Of a stretch of DNA of 53,857 nucleotides, positions 43,723-51,607 are shown piece after piece (the first letter of the stretch is position 1; each line of letters begins with the position of its first letter). Position numbers and translations under genes: made by a program. The notes beneath the pieces were generated by a model. The model made no database searches. It was not told where the DNA came from and saw only the letters and a list, made by a program, of their open reading frames with translations. The stretch comes from an uncultured Caryophanales bacterium (GTDB lineage Bacteria; Bacillota_I; Bacilli_A; RF39; UBA660), in contig CAMNHK010000007.1 of the NCBI GenBank assembly GCA_946539445.1, positions 1-53,857 on the forward strand. The letters run 5' to 3'.

Positions 43723-44440
43723 ATAGAATAAAAATAATAAAAAGAAATCCAATAAGAAAATAGAAGAAAAAAGAGAAAAATGGTAGAGAGTTCAAAGCTT
43801 CCGGTAAAAGTTCCAAGAAAGAAATAGATAGCATAATTCCGGCAGTAAAGATTAAAACATAACTAAAAAAAAGGGGAGATAGATTGGTTAAAAATAATGA
43901 AGCAAAAATCGCACCAAATAATTCTGCAAACCCAGCCAAAGAAGTATAAAAAAAGGAACGTCTTCTACTACCTGTTGCATAAAAAATAGGAATTGCTATG
44001 GAAAAACCTTCTGGAATATTATGACAAGCAATTGCCAAAGAAAGTGAAAAGCCTAAACGAATATTGGACGAAGAAGTAAGATACGTAATAATACCCTCTG
44101 GAATGTTATGAATCATTAATCCGATCATTGAAAGAATTCCAATTCGATACAAAGAAGGAGTAGAAGAAAAAAAACGAGATAGAAAAAAGGAAAGAAAAAA
44201 ACCAATCAAGAAAAACAAAAGAAGGAAAAACCATTTTCCTTGAAACATACGAAAGTACGAAAAACCTTCCGGAATCAAATCAAATAAAGAAATAGAAATC
44301 ATAACTCCAGCCGAAAATGATAGGACAGCACCAATCACCTTTTTAGGATGATCACTCCCCAAAAAAGTAAGAAGATAACCAACTAGAGTAGAGCAACTAG
44401 CAATAAAAGAAAGAAAAAAAGGAGATAATAATAGATTCAT
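43721..44440 (-). CDS. ZIP family divalent metal transporter
   Basis: A 239-residue importer with about eight helices. Both halves of the binuclear metal site are visible: HNIPEG with H111, N112, E115 and HNIPEG with H140, N141, E144. It should bring Zn2+, Fe2+ or Mn2+ into the cell, the opposite direction to the CDF protein at 6412. The minus-strand leader has no strong ribosome-binding site, so the start is less sure than the family. Possible names such as zupT are not proven. Confidence 0.9.
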   Translation of the reverse strand: MNLLLSPFFLSFIASCSTLVGYLLTFLGSDHPKKVIGAVLSFSAGVMISISLFDLIPEGFSYFRMFQGKWFFLLLFFLIGFFLSFFLSRFFSSTPSLYRIGILSMIGLMIHNIPEGIITYLTSSSNIRLGFSLSLAIACHNIPEGFSIAIPIFYATGSRRRSFFYTSLAGFAELFGAIFASLFLTNLSPLFFSYVLIFTAGIMLSISFLELLPEALNSLPFFSFFFYFLIGFLFIIFIL

Positions 44441-44471
44441 ACTAAATGATATTCATAAAAAGAAAGAAATA

Positions 44472-44480
44472 TGATATAAT
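44472..44480 (+). promoter_or_regulatory. Extended -10 promoter of queH
   Basis: TG, A, then TATAAT at 44475-44480, 23 bases before the ATG at 44504. Confidence 0.7.
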
Positions 44481-44503
44481 CTAGGAGATTGAGAGGGGAT
44501 CAT

Positions 44504-45109
44504 ATGAATTATGATTATGAAATGGAGCAACAAATAAAAAACATCCAAGAAGGATCCAAACTATTATTACACGCTTGTTGTGCACCATGTTCCAGTTCTG
44601 TTTTAGAGAGATTAGCAAACTACTTTGAAATAACAATCTTTTACTACAATCCAAATATTACCGATAAAGAAGAATATGATAAAAGAATTGCTGAAATAAA
44701 GCGTCTTATTTCAATTGTAAATTCAAAATATAAAATCTCCTTCCTAGAAGGAAACTATGAACCAGATAAATTTTGGGAAATTGCGAAAGGGTTAGAAAAA
44801 GAACCAGAAAGAGGAAAACGTTGCTACAAATGCTATCACTTGCGTTTAGAAGAAACCGCTAAAATAGCCGAAGAAAAGAGTTTCCCATATTTTTGTACAA
44901 CCTTAACATTATCCCCTCATAAAAATAGTAATTGGATAAATGAAATAGGAGAAAACTTAGACAAAACATATCAAACTACCTATCTATATTCGGATTTTAA
45001 AAAGAAAAACGGATACAAAAGAAGTATTGAATTATCGAAAGAATATCAATTATATAGACAAGATTATTGTGGATGCATTTATTCCAAAAGAGATAAAAGA
45101 GAAGAATAG
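44504..45109 (+). CDS. queH: Epoxyqueuosine reductase QueH
   Basis: A 201-residue non-cobalamin epoxyqueuosine reductase that completes queuosine synthesis in tRNAs with GUN anticodons. The Fe-S and metal site is visible: HACCAPCSS (H23, C25, C26, C29), KRCYKCYHLRL (C107, C110) and YCGC (C189, C191). The length fits the family. A TTG at 44489 is in frame, but AGAGGGGAT lies between it and the ATG at 44504, so I start there. A hairpin follows the stop. Confidence 0.93.
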   Translation: MNYDYEMEQQIKNIQEGSKLLLHACCAPCSSSVLERLANYFEITIFYYNPNITDKEEYDKRIAEIKRLISIVNSKYKISFLEGNYEPDKFWEIAKGLEKEPERGKRCYKCYHLRLEETAKIAEEKSFPYFCTTLTLSPHKNSNWINEIGENLDKTYQTTYLYSDFKKKNGYKRSIELSKEYQLYRQDYCGCIYSKRDKREE

Positions 45110-45125
45110 AATTTCTTCTTTTTTT
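45100..45125 (+). terminator. Intrinsic terminator containing the queH stop
   Basis: AGAAGAA (45100-45106), loop with the TAG stop, TTCTTCT (45113-45119), T. Confidence 0.78.
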
Positions 45126-45134
45126 CATAAAAAC

Positions 45135-45163
45135 TTTACAGAAAACATAGAGTAGATTATAAT
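45135..45163 (+). promoter_or_regulatory. Promoter of murC
   Basis: TTTACA (45135-45140), a 17-base spacer, TATAAT (45158-45163), 24 bases before the ATG. Confidence 0.85.
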
Positions 45164-45186
45164 TTACTATAAGGGAAGTGTAAAAA

Positions 45187-46509
45187 ATGAAGTATTATTG
45201 TATAGGAATTAAAGGAACAGGGATGTCAACTCTTGCCCAAATATTACATGATTTAGGAAATCAAGTATCCGGTTATGATGACGCAACTGCCTACAAATTC
45301 ACACAAGCAGGATTGGAAAAAAGAAATATACCAATTTACTATGATCAAAATCATTCAATTGATCCAGATACTATCGTAACTTATAGTGTTGCCTTTAAAG
45401 AAGATCATAAAGAAATACAAAGAGTAAAAGCCTTAGGATTAAAAGTAGTAAAATATAATGAAATAATGGGTACAGTTATTAACTTGTTCCGTTCCATTGG
45501 AGTAAGTGGAACACACGGAAAAACAACCACATCGTCCTTAATTAAGCATATTTTGCAACAAAATGGTGGATGCAATTACTTTATCGGAGCAGGTGACGGT
45601 TATGCATCTCCAGACAATGATTATTTCGTTGTAGAAAGTGATGAATTTAATCGACATTTCACAGCATATCACCCAATGTATTCCATTATTACTAATATTG
45701 AAGAAGAACATATGGAATGTTATCGTGATATAGATGACATTCGAAATACATTTGAAATATTTGCCAATCAAACATCCAAATTAGTAGTAGCAAATGGAGA
45801 TAATGCTGAAGTCAAAAAAATCAATTATAAAACACCGGTGTTATTCTATGGATTTGGATTCAATAATGATGTAGTCATTAAAAATTTAAAACTATTAGAA
45901 GAAGGTTCAAGATTCGATATTTACATCAAAGAAGAATTATATGGAAGTTTTGAAGTAGCATTATATGGAAAACATATGGTATCAGATGTATGTGCAGCAA
46001 TTCTATTATGTAAAGAGTTAGGAATTCCAAAAGAAAAGATATACAACGCTCTAGCAACCTTCAAAAATGCCAAAAGAAGATTTGCGATTGAAAAAATAAG
46101 AAATACCATTATCGTAGACGATTATGCACACCATCCAACTGAAATAAAAGCAACGTTGGAAGCTGTGCGTCAAAAATATCCAAATAAGCGCCTAGTAGTA
46201 GTATTTAAACCAAATACCTATTCTAGAACAAAAGACTTCAAAAACGAGTTTATAGATGCCTTAAAAATAGCCGATCGAGTATTCTTAACAGAAATTGATA
46301 GTAATCGAGAAAAACAAGAAGAATACCCAGGTGTTACATCCCATATGATTATTGATGAAATGGAAAATGCCGATATAATTAGTGAAGAAACCATTGATAA
46401 ATTAGCAGATGAATTAAATTCCGTTATTTGTTTTATGAGTTGCGCCTATGTTGACAACTTAATAAATGCTTTAAAAACATACATTGCGAATACTCCAAAA
46501 GAAGAATGA
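45187..46509 (+). CDS. murC: UDP-N-acetylmuramate-L-alanine ligase
   Basis: A 440-residue Mur ligase that adds L-Ala to UDP-MurNAc, the first peptide step of peptidoglycan synthesis. The N-terminal glycine motif is GIKGTGMSTLA (7-17), the ATP loop GTHGKTTT (108-115, K112), and the middle domain carries the usual E(V/F).. and H..EH.. pattern (NIEEEHMECY). The C-terminal domain includes VDDYAHHPTEI and FKPNTYSRT. Together with alr, it shows that the organism makes a wall. Confidence 0.95.
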   Translation: MKYYCIGIKGTGMSTLAQILHDLGNQVSGYDDATAYKFTQAGLEKRNIPIYYDQNHSIDPDTIVTYSVAFKEDHKEIQRVKALGLKVVKYNEIMGTVINLFRSIGVSGTHGKTTTSSLIKHILQQNGGCNYFIGAGDGYASPDNDYFVVESDEFNRHFTAYHPMYSIITNIEEEHMECYRDIDDIRNTFEIFANQTSKLVVANGDNAEVKKINYKTPVLFYGFGFNNDVVIKNLKLLEEGSRFDIYIKEELYGSFEVALYGKHMVSDVCAAILLCKELGIPKEKIYNALATFKNAKRRFAIEKIRNTIIVDDYAHHPTEIKATLEAVRQKYPNKRLVVVFKPNTYSRTKDFKNEFIDALKIADRVFLTEIDSNREKQEEYPGVTSHMIIDEMENADIISEETIDKLADELNSVICFMSCAYVDNLINALKTYIANTPKEE

Positions 46510-46524
46510 GAATTCTTCTTTTTT
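46499..46524 (+). terminator. Intrinsic terminator of murC
   Basis: AAGAAGAAT (46499-46507), loop with the TGA stop, ATTCTTCTT (46512-46520), T-tract. Confidence 0.85.
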
Positions 46525-46587
46525 TATTTACATGAAGTTGCACCAAAATATTATTTATGATAAACTGAATAAGGTTGAGGTGAAGAT

Positions 46588-48009
46588 ATGTCATCAGAAA
46601 GAAAAAGAAAAAGTTGGAAAAGAATAGCCAAACATAAAATATTTCGTAAAAGAAATATCATCAGTTTATTAAGCATCATTCTCACATCCATAACAGGAAT
46701 CATTATGCTATCGACTAACTGGATTCCAAAAAATTATGCAACCAATATTTGGATAACATTACTCGCATTAAATATAATAGGAATAATAAGTATTAATGTT
46801 CATAAAAAAGCATTCATAAAAGGAATAGGAGGATTTCTATTAGGAGGATCCATTCTCTTATCTCTGATTCCATACTCCTATATAATTACGACCAATCAGT
46901 TTTTTCAAACAGTTTCCAAGCAACAAGCATCCTATGACAAAACTACCTACTGCCTTATCAAAAGCATCGATAATCCAATAAAAGAAGATGCCTTAACGGG
47001 TGAAGTCATTACCTATAAAGATATTTTCAATAAAAGTGGAGTCATGAAAAAACTAAATAAAAAATATCCCTTAAAAGACAAAGAATATCCCACAATTGAA
47101 AATGTAATGGAACAGTTAAAACAAGATAAAGCCATCGCATTAATGGACTATTCTCTATATGAAGCATTAATCGCCTCTAATGAAGTCTATCATAGCGCTG
47201 AATATGAAATTCTATACAAATTTGATGTCTATACAAAAAAAGAAAAAGAAAACAGTAATAATAAAGACAAATATAATATATATTTAGAAACAATAAATCC
47301 AGCTGGTTTAATCGATTTTAACTGGGTTATATCTCTTAACCATAAAACGAAGAAAGCCTTGATAACTATTATTCCAACCAATCTAAATCTTCCAATATAT
47401 GAAAAGCAAAACAAAAAAGATTGGATTGGATATCAAAAAACTTATGGACCAAGTATCCCTAAAAAATCCATCGAACAAGCTTTTGAAATTAATCTAGATT
47501 ACACAATATCAATAAATACAAATGACTTAGTATCCTATATCAATTCATATAATGGAATAGAGTATTGTGCTGAAAACGAATATAAAACAACAACACCGGC
47601 CGTATTAAACCTATATGAATCCACCACAGAGGTACTAACAATTTCCGCATCCTGTGAAAACTATAATGGTTTAGAAACCATCGCTATTTTAAGAGAACAA
47701 GAAGAAGATTCTACTATCCAAATCATTCAAAGTATATTAGATCAAATAAAAAAGACACGAATTCTTTCATATAAAGATAATCTAGATCGTTGGAACCAAT
47801 TAGCAGAAATGAATCTTCCAAAAAGTTCCGGAGAAAAAATTATAAAAGATATAGTAGAAAATACAAACTGGGAAATAAACGTTCAAACAATAGAAGCAAA
47901 TAAAACAAAGCAAAAAATCTTTCAAACAAATATTGAAAGAGCAGGTTTAGAGATAGCAGAAAACAAAAGAGAACAAATAAGAAATGAAATAAATAAGGTA
48001 TTGGAATAA
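46588..48009 (+). CDS. LytR-CpsA-Psr-like protein, probably catalytically degenerate
   Basis: A 473-residue membrane protein with three helices (about 24-45, 50-68, 78-98) and an outer domain. Residues 105-225 have a solute-binding-like stretch found in some LCP proteins, and 228-345 align by eye with the LCP core: IDFNWVISLNHKTKKALITIIPTNLNLPI corresponds to SDxxxLxxVNPKTKKxxLxSxPRDxxV, and LDYTISINTNDLVSYINSYNGI to DYYVKVNFxxFVKLVDALGGV. The arginines and the aspartate after proline that bind the pyrophosphate are replaced (PTN instead of PRD; L-I before D). LCP enzymes attach teichoic acid or glycans to peptidoglycan; this copy is probably not active as such. Confidence 0.72.
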   Translation: MSSERKRKSWKRIAKHKIFRKRNIISLLSIILTSITGIIMLSTNWIPKNYATNIWITLLALNIIGIISINVHKKAFIKGIGGFLLGGSILLSLIPYSYIITTNQFFQTVSKQQASYDKTTYCLIKSIDNPIKEDALTGEVITYKDIFNKSGVMKKLNKKYPLKDKEYPTIENVMEQLKQDKAIALMDYSLYEALIASNEVYHSAEYEILYKFDVYTKKEKENSNNKDKYNIYLETINPAGLIDFNWVISLNHKTKKALITIIPTNLNLPIYEKQNKKDWIGYQKTYGPSIPKKSIEQAFEINLDYTISINTNDLVSYINSYNGIEYCAENEYKTTTPAVLNLYESTTEVLTISASCENYNGLETIAILREQEEDSTIQIIQSILDQIKKTRILSYKDNLDRWNQLAEMNLPKSSGEKIIKDIVENTNWEINVQTIEANKTKQKIFQTNIERAGLEIAENKREQIRNEINKVLE

Positions 48010-48023
48010 TTCAATACCTTTTA
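47995..48023 (+). terminator. Intrinsic terminator containing the stop codon
   Basis: AAGGTATTG (47995-48003), loop with the TAA stop, CAATACCTT (48012-48020), T. Confidence 0.8.
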
Positions 48024-48025
48024 TC

Positions 48026-48054
48026 TTGCGCAAAAAAGGAAAATGTGATAAATT
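48026..48054 (+). promoter_or_regulatory. Promoter of the tRNA gene
   Basis: TTGCGC (48026-48031), a 17-base spacer, TAAATT (48049-48054) with TG before the -10. Confidence 0.65.
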
Positions 48055-48073
48055 ATTAATGTACATTTGAAAT

Positions 48074-48150
48074 GGCCTGTTGGTGAAGTGGCTTAACACA
48101 TTACCCTCTCAAGGTAACATTCACGGATTCGAATTCCGTACAGGCTACCA
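48074..48150 (+). tRNA. tRNA-Glu, anticodon CUC
   Basis: A 77-base tRNA with CCA encoded. Acceptor GGCCTGT pairs with ACAGGCT; anticodon stem TTACC (48101-48105) pairs with GGTAA (48113-48117); loop CTCTCAA gives anticodon CTC at 48108-48110, reading GAG. T-arm ACGGA/TCCGT encloses TTCGAAT. The sequence closely follows the Bacillus tRNA-Glu pattern. It stands alone between terminators. A CUC tRNA-Glu is unusual in an AT-rich genome, where GAA is the main codon and a UUC tRNA normally covers both. Confidence 0.93.
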
Positions 48151-48159
48151 ATTAAAAAT

Positions 48160-48185
48160 AACTAGATAGAAATATCTAGTTTTAT
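48160..48185 (+). terminator. Terminator after the tRNA
   Basis: AACTAGATA (48160-48168), loop GAAA, TATCTAGTT (48173-48181), then T. Confidence 0.85.
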
Positions 48186-48206
48186 TATAAAAAGATAGGA
48201 GAGGCA

Positions 48207-48749
48207 ATGAAAAGAATCATGGGCGAAGAAAATTTATCAAAGCAAACTATGATCAATTTACTGATAATCATATTATTAGTAAGTGGTATTTTTGGCTTTC
48301 TCTATGAAGAAATCTTCTATTTCATAGACCTAGGATATCTCGTAAAAAGAGGATCCACTTATGGTCCATGGATTCCGATTTATGCCTTTGGCGGATTAAT
48401 CGTTACCTTACTAGCATATCGCTATCATGAAAAACCATTATTCATCTTAATCCTAAGCATCCTTACCACAACAATCATAGAATATGCAACTGGCTATATA
48501 TTAGATCATTATTTTCATACGAGGCTCTGGGATTACAATCAAGAAATATGGAATTATGGGAATATCAATGGCTATATTTGTCTTCGATCTATCACCTTTT
48601 TTGGAATATCATGCTTATTCTTAATATATGGAATAATACCTTTCATTTTAAAATGGATAAAGAAACAAAATGAGAAAAATCTAACAATACTATGCTACAC
48701 AGGACTAACCTTATTCTTGTTAGATATCCTTTTATATCATTTACTATAA
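48207..48749 (+). CDS. Putative ABC transporter permease (CmpB-like, PF06541 type)
   Basis: A 180-residue membrane protein with about five helices. The features RRGSTYGPWIPIYAFGG-like (here KRGSTYGPWIPIYAFGG) and ATGYILDHYFHTRLWDYNQEIWNYGNINGYICLRSI fit the family annotated as putative ABC transporter permease, whose transport role has not been shown. GATAGGAGAGG lies before the start, and no ATPase is nearby. Confidence 0.85.
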   Translation: MKRIMGEENLSKQTMINLLIIILLVSGIFGFLYEEIFYFIDLGYLVKRGSTYGPWIPIYAFGGLIVTLLAYRYHEKPLFILILSILTTTIIEYATGYILDHYFHTRLWDYNQEIWNYGNINGYICLRSITFFGISCLFLIYGIIPFILKWIKKQNEKNLTILCYTGLTLFLLDILLYHLL

Positions 48750-48772
48750 AGAGATACTATCTCTTTTTTTTG
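48748..48772 (+). terminator. Intrinsic terminator
   Basis: AAAGAGA (48748-48754), loop TACTA, TCTCTTT (48760-48766), long T-tract. Confidence 0.85.
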
Positions 48773-48818
48773 TATGAAAAAGTAAAAGAATACACATACT
48801 ATAAAGGGAGGAAAAAAT

Positions 48819-49010
48819 ATGACAGAAAAAGAATTATTATATGTAGAAGATGCTATAGAACATGAAAAAAATATAGCAGTATGGCTACAAGATACCATAA
48901 CAAAAATATCAGATAAAAATATTCAATCTACTTTAGAGCAGCAGTTAAAAACACATCAAAAACAAGAAAAAGATTTAAAAAAATGCTTGGAGGGATACGA
49001 AAATGAATGA
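48819..49010 (+). CDS. Small helical protein, companion of the CotF-like protein
   Basis: A 63-residue helical protein (MTEKELLYVEDAIEHEKNIAVW..), with a coiled-coil pattern in the second half. The N-terminal part recalls ferritin-like or CotF-type helices (EDAIEHEKNIAVWLQD). GGGAGG is upstream. It overlaps the next gene by 8 bases, which indicates a functional pair. No exact role is known. Confidence 0.72.
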   Translation: MTEKELLYVEDAIEHEKNIAVWLQDTITKISDKNIQSTLEQQLKTHQKQEKDLKKCLEGYENE

Positions 49011-49245
49011 GCAAGATTACTTGAATCAAAACTTATTATTATTAAAAAGTACCGTAGAAGTCTATGTCCACGGAACATTAGAAAGTTCCCATCCGAAAGT
49101 TAGAAATCTATTAAAAAAATGTTTAGAGGAAACAATGACAATGCAAGCCAATACTTATGATGAAATGGTACAAAAAGGATATTACAAAGTAGAAAACACA
49201 TCCATTAAAAACATTCAAAAAGCAATTCAAAAAACAAATGCTTAA
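49003..49245 (+). CDS. CotF-like small protein (spore coat family)
   Basis: An 80-residue protein resembling the coat F family: LLLLKSTVEVYVHGTLESSHPKVRNLLKKCLEETMTMQANTYDEMVQKGYY matches the helices and the ending QxxxYxxMxxxGxY of CotF-like proteins. In spore formers such proteins coat spores, but relatives also occur in non-spore-forming Firmicutes. It overlaps the preceding gene and ends in a hairpin. The presence supports a Bacilli/Clostridia origin; it does not prove sporulation. Confidence 0.78.
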   Translation: MNEQDYLNQNLLLLKSTVEVYVHGTLESSHPKVRNLLKKCLEETMTMQANTYDEMVQKGYYKVENTSIKNIQKAIQKTNA

Positions 49246-49273
49246 AAGAACAAACTCTATTTGTTCTTTTCTT
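49244..49273 (+). terminator. Intrinsic terminator of the CotF-like pair
   Basis: AAAAGAACAAA (49244-49254), loop CTCTA, TTTGTTCTTTT (49260-49270), T. Confidence 0.9.
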
Positions 49274-49280
49274 TTTTTTA

Positions 49281-49289
49281 TGATATAGT
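49281..49289 (+). promoter_or_regulatory. Extended -10 promoter
   Basis: TG, A, then TATAGT at 49284-49289, 20 bases before the ATG. Confidence 0.5.
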
Positions 49290-49309
49290 AATAGAGTAGA
49301 GGTGATAAG

Positions 49310-49555
49310 ATGAATAATGCAATCGATCAAATCATTCAATCCGAAATGGATAAACTAAAAGAGGAAGACTTCCAATCAGAAAGAGTAACGGAATTAGTAG
49401 AGAACCAAAATGAAATCATGCAAAGAGAATTAGAACATCGTAAAAAGCTATTAGATGTATTGAGTAGAGTAAAAAGAATGGGAATCAATATAGAATTTAA
49501 CGAAGAAATGTCTACCGATGATTTGGAAGATTTATTGAAAAAAATAAAAGTATAA
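49310..49555 (+). CDS. Small coiled-coil protein
   Basis: An 81-residue acidic, helical protein, with a heptad-like middle (VTELVENQNEIMQRELEHRKKLLDVLSRVKRM). No family is recognised. GAGGTGAT precedes the ATG and a small hairpin (AAGAAG at 49554-49559 with CTTCTT at 49566-49571) follows the stop. It is a single-gene unit. Confidence 0.7.
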   Translation: MNNAIDQIIQSEMDKLKEEDFQSERVTELVENQNEIMQRELEHRKKLLDVLSRVKRMGINIEFNEEMSTDDLEDLLKKIKV

Positions 49556-49576
49556 GAAGCTCACACTTCTTTTTAT
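49554..49576 (+). terminator. Weak intrinsic terminator
   Basis: AAGAAG (49554-49559), loop CTCACA, CTTCTT (49566-49571), T-rich tail. Confidence 0.6.
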
Positions 49577-49582
49577 TTTGTA

Positions 49583-49611
49583 TTGAAAAAAAATTAAAAA
49601 TAGAGTAAAAT
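49583..49611 (+). promoter_or_regulatory. Promoter
   Basis: TTGAAA (49583-49588), 17 bases, TAAAAT (49606-49611), 23 bases before the ATG at 49634. Confidence 0.75.
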
Positions 49612-49633
49612 TCATTTAGGATAGGTGATTAGG

Positions 49634-50683
49634 ATGAACGAAACAAATAATAATCAAATCAATACCAATGAAACTCCTGTATTAACACCAATGGCAGGAG
49701 TAACGGTTGCTCCCGCACAAGCAGAACCAGTAAATGCATCAAGTGTACAAAATGCAACGCAAGTGTATCAACCAACCGTAGCCCAACAAACGACTCCTGT
49801 CCCAGAAGCGGCAGCACCCCAACAACCGGTTATGATAACGCCAGAGCCTGCACCAGTAGAGGAAGTACCAACAACCACAACACCAATAGAAACACCACCA
49901 CAGACTCCTCAACAACCAATAACCGAAGCACCTAAGAAGGAAAAGAAAAAAGCTAATATTACTCCTATTTTGTTTATTATCATAATAGCATTAGTAGGAT
50001 ATATATTTTACTCATCACAAGACCATAGAAATCAAATTAACAACTTAAAATATAACTGTACTCCTATTACATCCAGTAAAGAAGAAATACAACTGGATTT
50101 GAATTCTACTTTAGTGAAAGACTTATATAGTAAAGTATACACCAACATCCGAGAAGATTTAGCAGAACCAGAATTTAATAATAGTATGAAATTATATTTA
50201 GCGTATCGTCAAATTCCAGAAAAAGATTTATATACAACAAATTGTAATTTATTTAATTCTACTGCTATGGAACCATATACCTGTGAAGTATCAACTACCT
50301 TTGTTCCAAGAGCATTTAAAGTAGAAAAACTAGAATTAGAACTTAAAAAACTATTTGGAGAAAAAACCAATATTCCACTTGATAATATTCGCTTAGGAAG
50401 AAACAATTGTATTGGAGGATTCCAATACATTCCCGATCGAGGAGAATTTGTAGAAGGATATTGTAATCAAAAAACAGCAACTTCATTTAAAGCAACCAAA
50501 AAATTAGTAGAAGCGGTATCAAATAGAAATACTATAATTTTAAAAGAAGAAGTAAAATATCACGAAAATGAAAAAATGAATTTACCAGAATACTTAAAAA
50601 GTGGAACCTATCATTATACATTCCGCTTAGATATGAACTACAATTACGTTTTGGTAAGCAAAACATACGAAAACAAATACTAG
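49634..50683 (+). CDS. Single-pass membrane protein with proline/threonine-rich tail
   Basis: A 349-residue protein. The first 100 residues are a low-complexity region rich in Pro, Thr, Gln, Ala and Val (repeated VPTTTT, PQQP, PETP-like blocks) ending in a basic stretch (KKEKKKAN). One membrane helix (about 103-120, ITPILFIIIIALVGYIFY) follows, then an outer domain with six cysteines. An in-frame GTG at 49625 exists, but AGGTGAT (49623-49629) fits the ATG at 49634. The orientation is cytosolic N-terminus, as in several Firmicute sensor or scaffold proteins. Family unknown. Confidence 0.78.
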   Translation: MNETNNNQINTNETPVLTPMAGVTVAPAQAEPVNASSVQNATQVYQPTVAQQTTPVPEAAAPQQPVMITPEPAPVEEVPTTTTPIETPPQTPQQPITEAPKKEKKKANITPILFIIIIALVGYIFYSSQDHRNQINNLKYNCTPITSSKEEIQLDLNSTLVKDLYSKVYTNIREDLAEPEFNNSMKLYLAYRQIPEKDLYTTNCNLFNSTAMEPYTCEVSTTFVPRAFKVEKLELELKKLFGEKTNIPLDNIRLGRNNCIGGFQYIPDRGEFVEGYCNQKTATSFKATKKLVEAVSNRNTIILKEEVKYHENEKMNLPEYLKSGTYHYTFRLDMNYNYVLVSKTYENKY

Positions 50684-50693
50684 GAGGAAATCT

Positions 50694-51218
50694 ATGGATA
50701 TTAAAACCATTGTAACAGGATATTTAGATGAAAACTGTTATCTATTAATCAAAAATGGAACATGCTTAGTAGTAGATCCAGGAGATGAATACAACAAAAT
50801 TAAAGAGGCAATTGGAGATAACAAAGTACTTGGTGTATTAATAACCCATTCACACTTTGATCACATTGGAGCTCTTAGAAATTTTTTAACGAAAAGAAGC
50901 ATTAAAATTTTTAAAAGAAGTAATTTAGAGGAAAAAGAATATAGTATTGGAGACTTTACTTTCAAATGCATTCATACACCTGGTCATTCAAAAGATTCAG
51001 TAAGCTTCTATTTTGAAGAAGACAATTGTATGTTCGTAGGAGATTTCCTATTTAGAGAAAGTGCAGGAAGAACCGACCTACCAGGTGGAAGTGAAGAAGA
51101 ATTAAAAGAAAGTATTCAGAAAATAAAAGAATATGACAATCAAATCATCTTATACCCTGGACATAATGAAAGAACCATTCTTGGATATGAAAAAGAAAAT
51201 AACCCATTTTTAAAATGA
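50694..51218 (+). CDS. Metallo-beta-lactamase fold hydrolase (glyoxalase II-like)
   Basis: A 174-residue MBL-fold enzyme. Metal ligands are H52, H54, D56, H57 in THSHFDHIG, H98 in HTPGHS, D117 in FVGDFLF and H157 in LYPGHNERT, an intact binuclear site. Size and motifs fit the small glyoxalase II-like hydrolases that cleave thioesters such as lactoylglutathione, but the thiol carrier here is unknown. AGGAGG lies before the ATG. It starts 10 bases after the previous gene and ends in a long hairpin, so they may form a unit. Confidence 0.92.
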   Translation: MDIKTIVTGYLDENCYLLIKNGTCLVVDPGDEYNKIKEAIGDNKVLGVLITHSHFDHIGALRNFLTKRSIKIFKRSNLEEKEYSIGDFTFKCIHTPGHSKDSVSFYFEEDNCMFVGDFLFRESAGRTDLPGGSEEELKESIQKIKEYDNQIILYPGHNERTILGYEKENNPFLK

Positions 51219-51233
51219 TTATTTTCTTTTCTT
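51191..51233 (+). terminator. Long terminator overlapping the MBL gene end
   Basis: AAAAGAAAATAA (51191-51202) pairs with TTATTTTCTTTT (51219-51230); the inner CATTTT/AAAATG can also pair. The stop TGA lies at 51216-51218 inside the hairpin. Confidence 0.75.
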
Positions 51234-51278
51234 TTACAATAAAATATGATATCATAATAAGCCATAAAGAGGTGGCTT

Positions 51279-51581
51279 ATGAAAATATGGGCAAAAGTAT
51301 GGATTAAAGATAAAAACAAAGACGTAGAAGTCTTAGCAAAAGCTTTAACCAATTATTTATATGAATATGGACCAATTCAAAATATTACTCGTAAATATAA
51401 CATTGCTCCAGAAGATCGTGCAGCTTTGGACCAAAATACAGCCAATCGAATTGCTGGACTATTAATGCTATATCTATCAAAAGATTATAAAAGAATCAAT
51501 GATATAGCAAATAAATATAATATAAAATCATCTTATAAAGGAGAAATTACTCCTGAAATAGAAGGATATATTGAAAAATAA
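51279..51581 (+). CDS. Hypothetical small protein
   Basis: A 100-residue protein, basic and helical (IWAKVWIKDKNKDVEVLAKALTNYLYEYGP..). The repeated NITRKYNI / IANKYNI pattern is notable: a short YN-containing unit occurs twice. The gene has GAGGTGG upstream and a hairpin downstream. No family is recognised. Confidence 0.72.
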   Translation: MKIWAKVWIKDKNKDVEVLAKALTNYLYEYGPIQNITRKYNIAPEDRAALDQNTANRIAGLLMLYLSKDYKRINDIANKYNIKSSYKGEITPEIEGYIEK

Positions 51582-51607
51582 AAAAGGATTTTCATAATCC
51601 TTTTTTT
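51581..51607. terminator. Bidirectional terminator
   Basis: AAAAAGGATT (51581-51590), loop TTCAT, AATCCTTTTT (51596-51605). The minus-strand mini-gene ends at 51606, so it also serves that gene. Confidence 0.85.
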
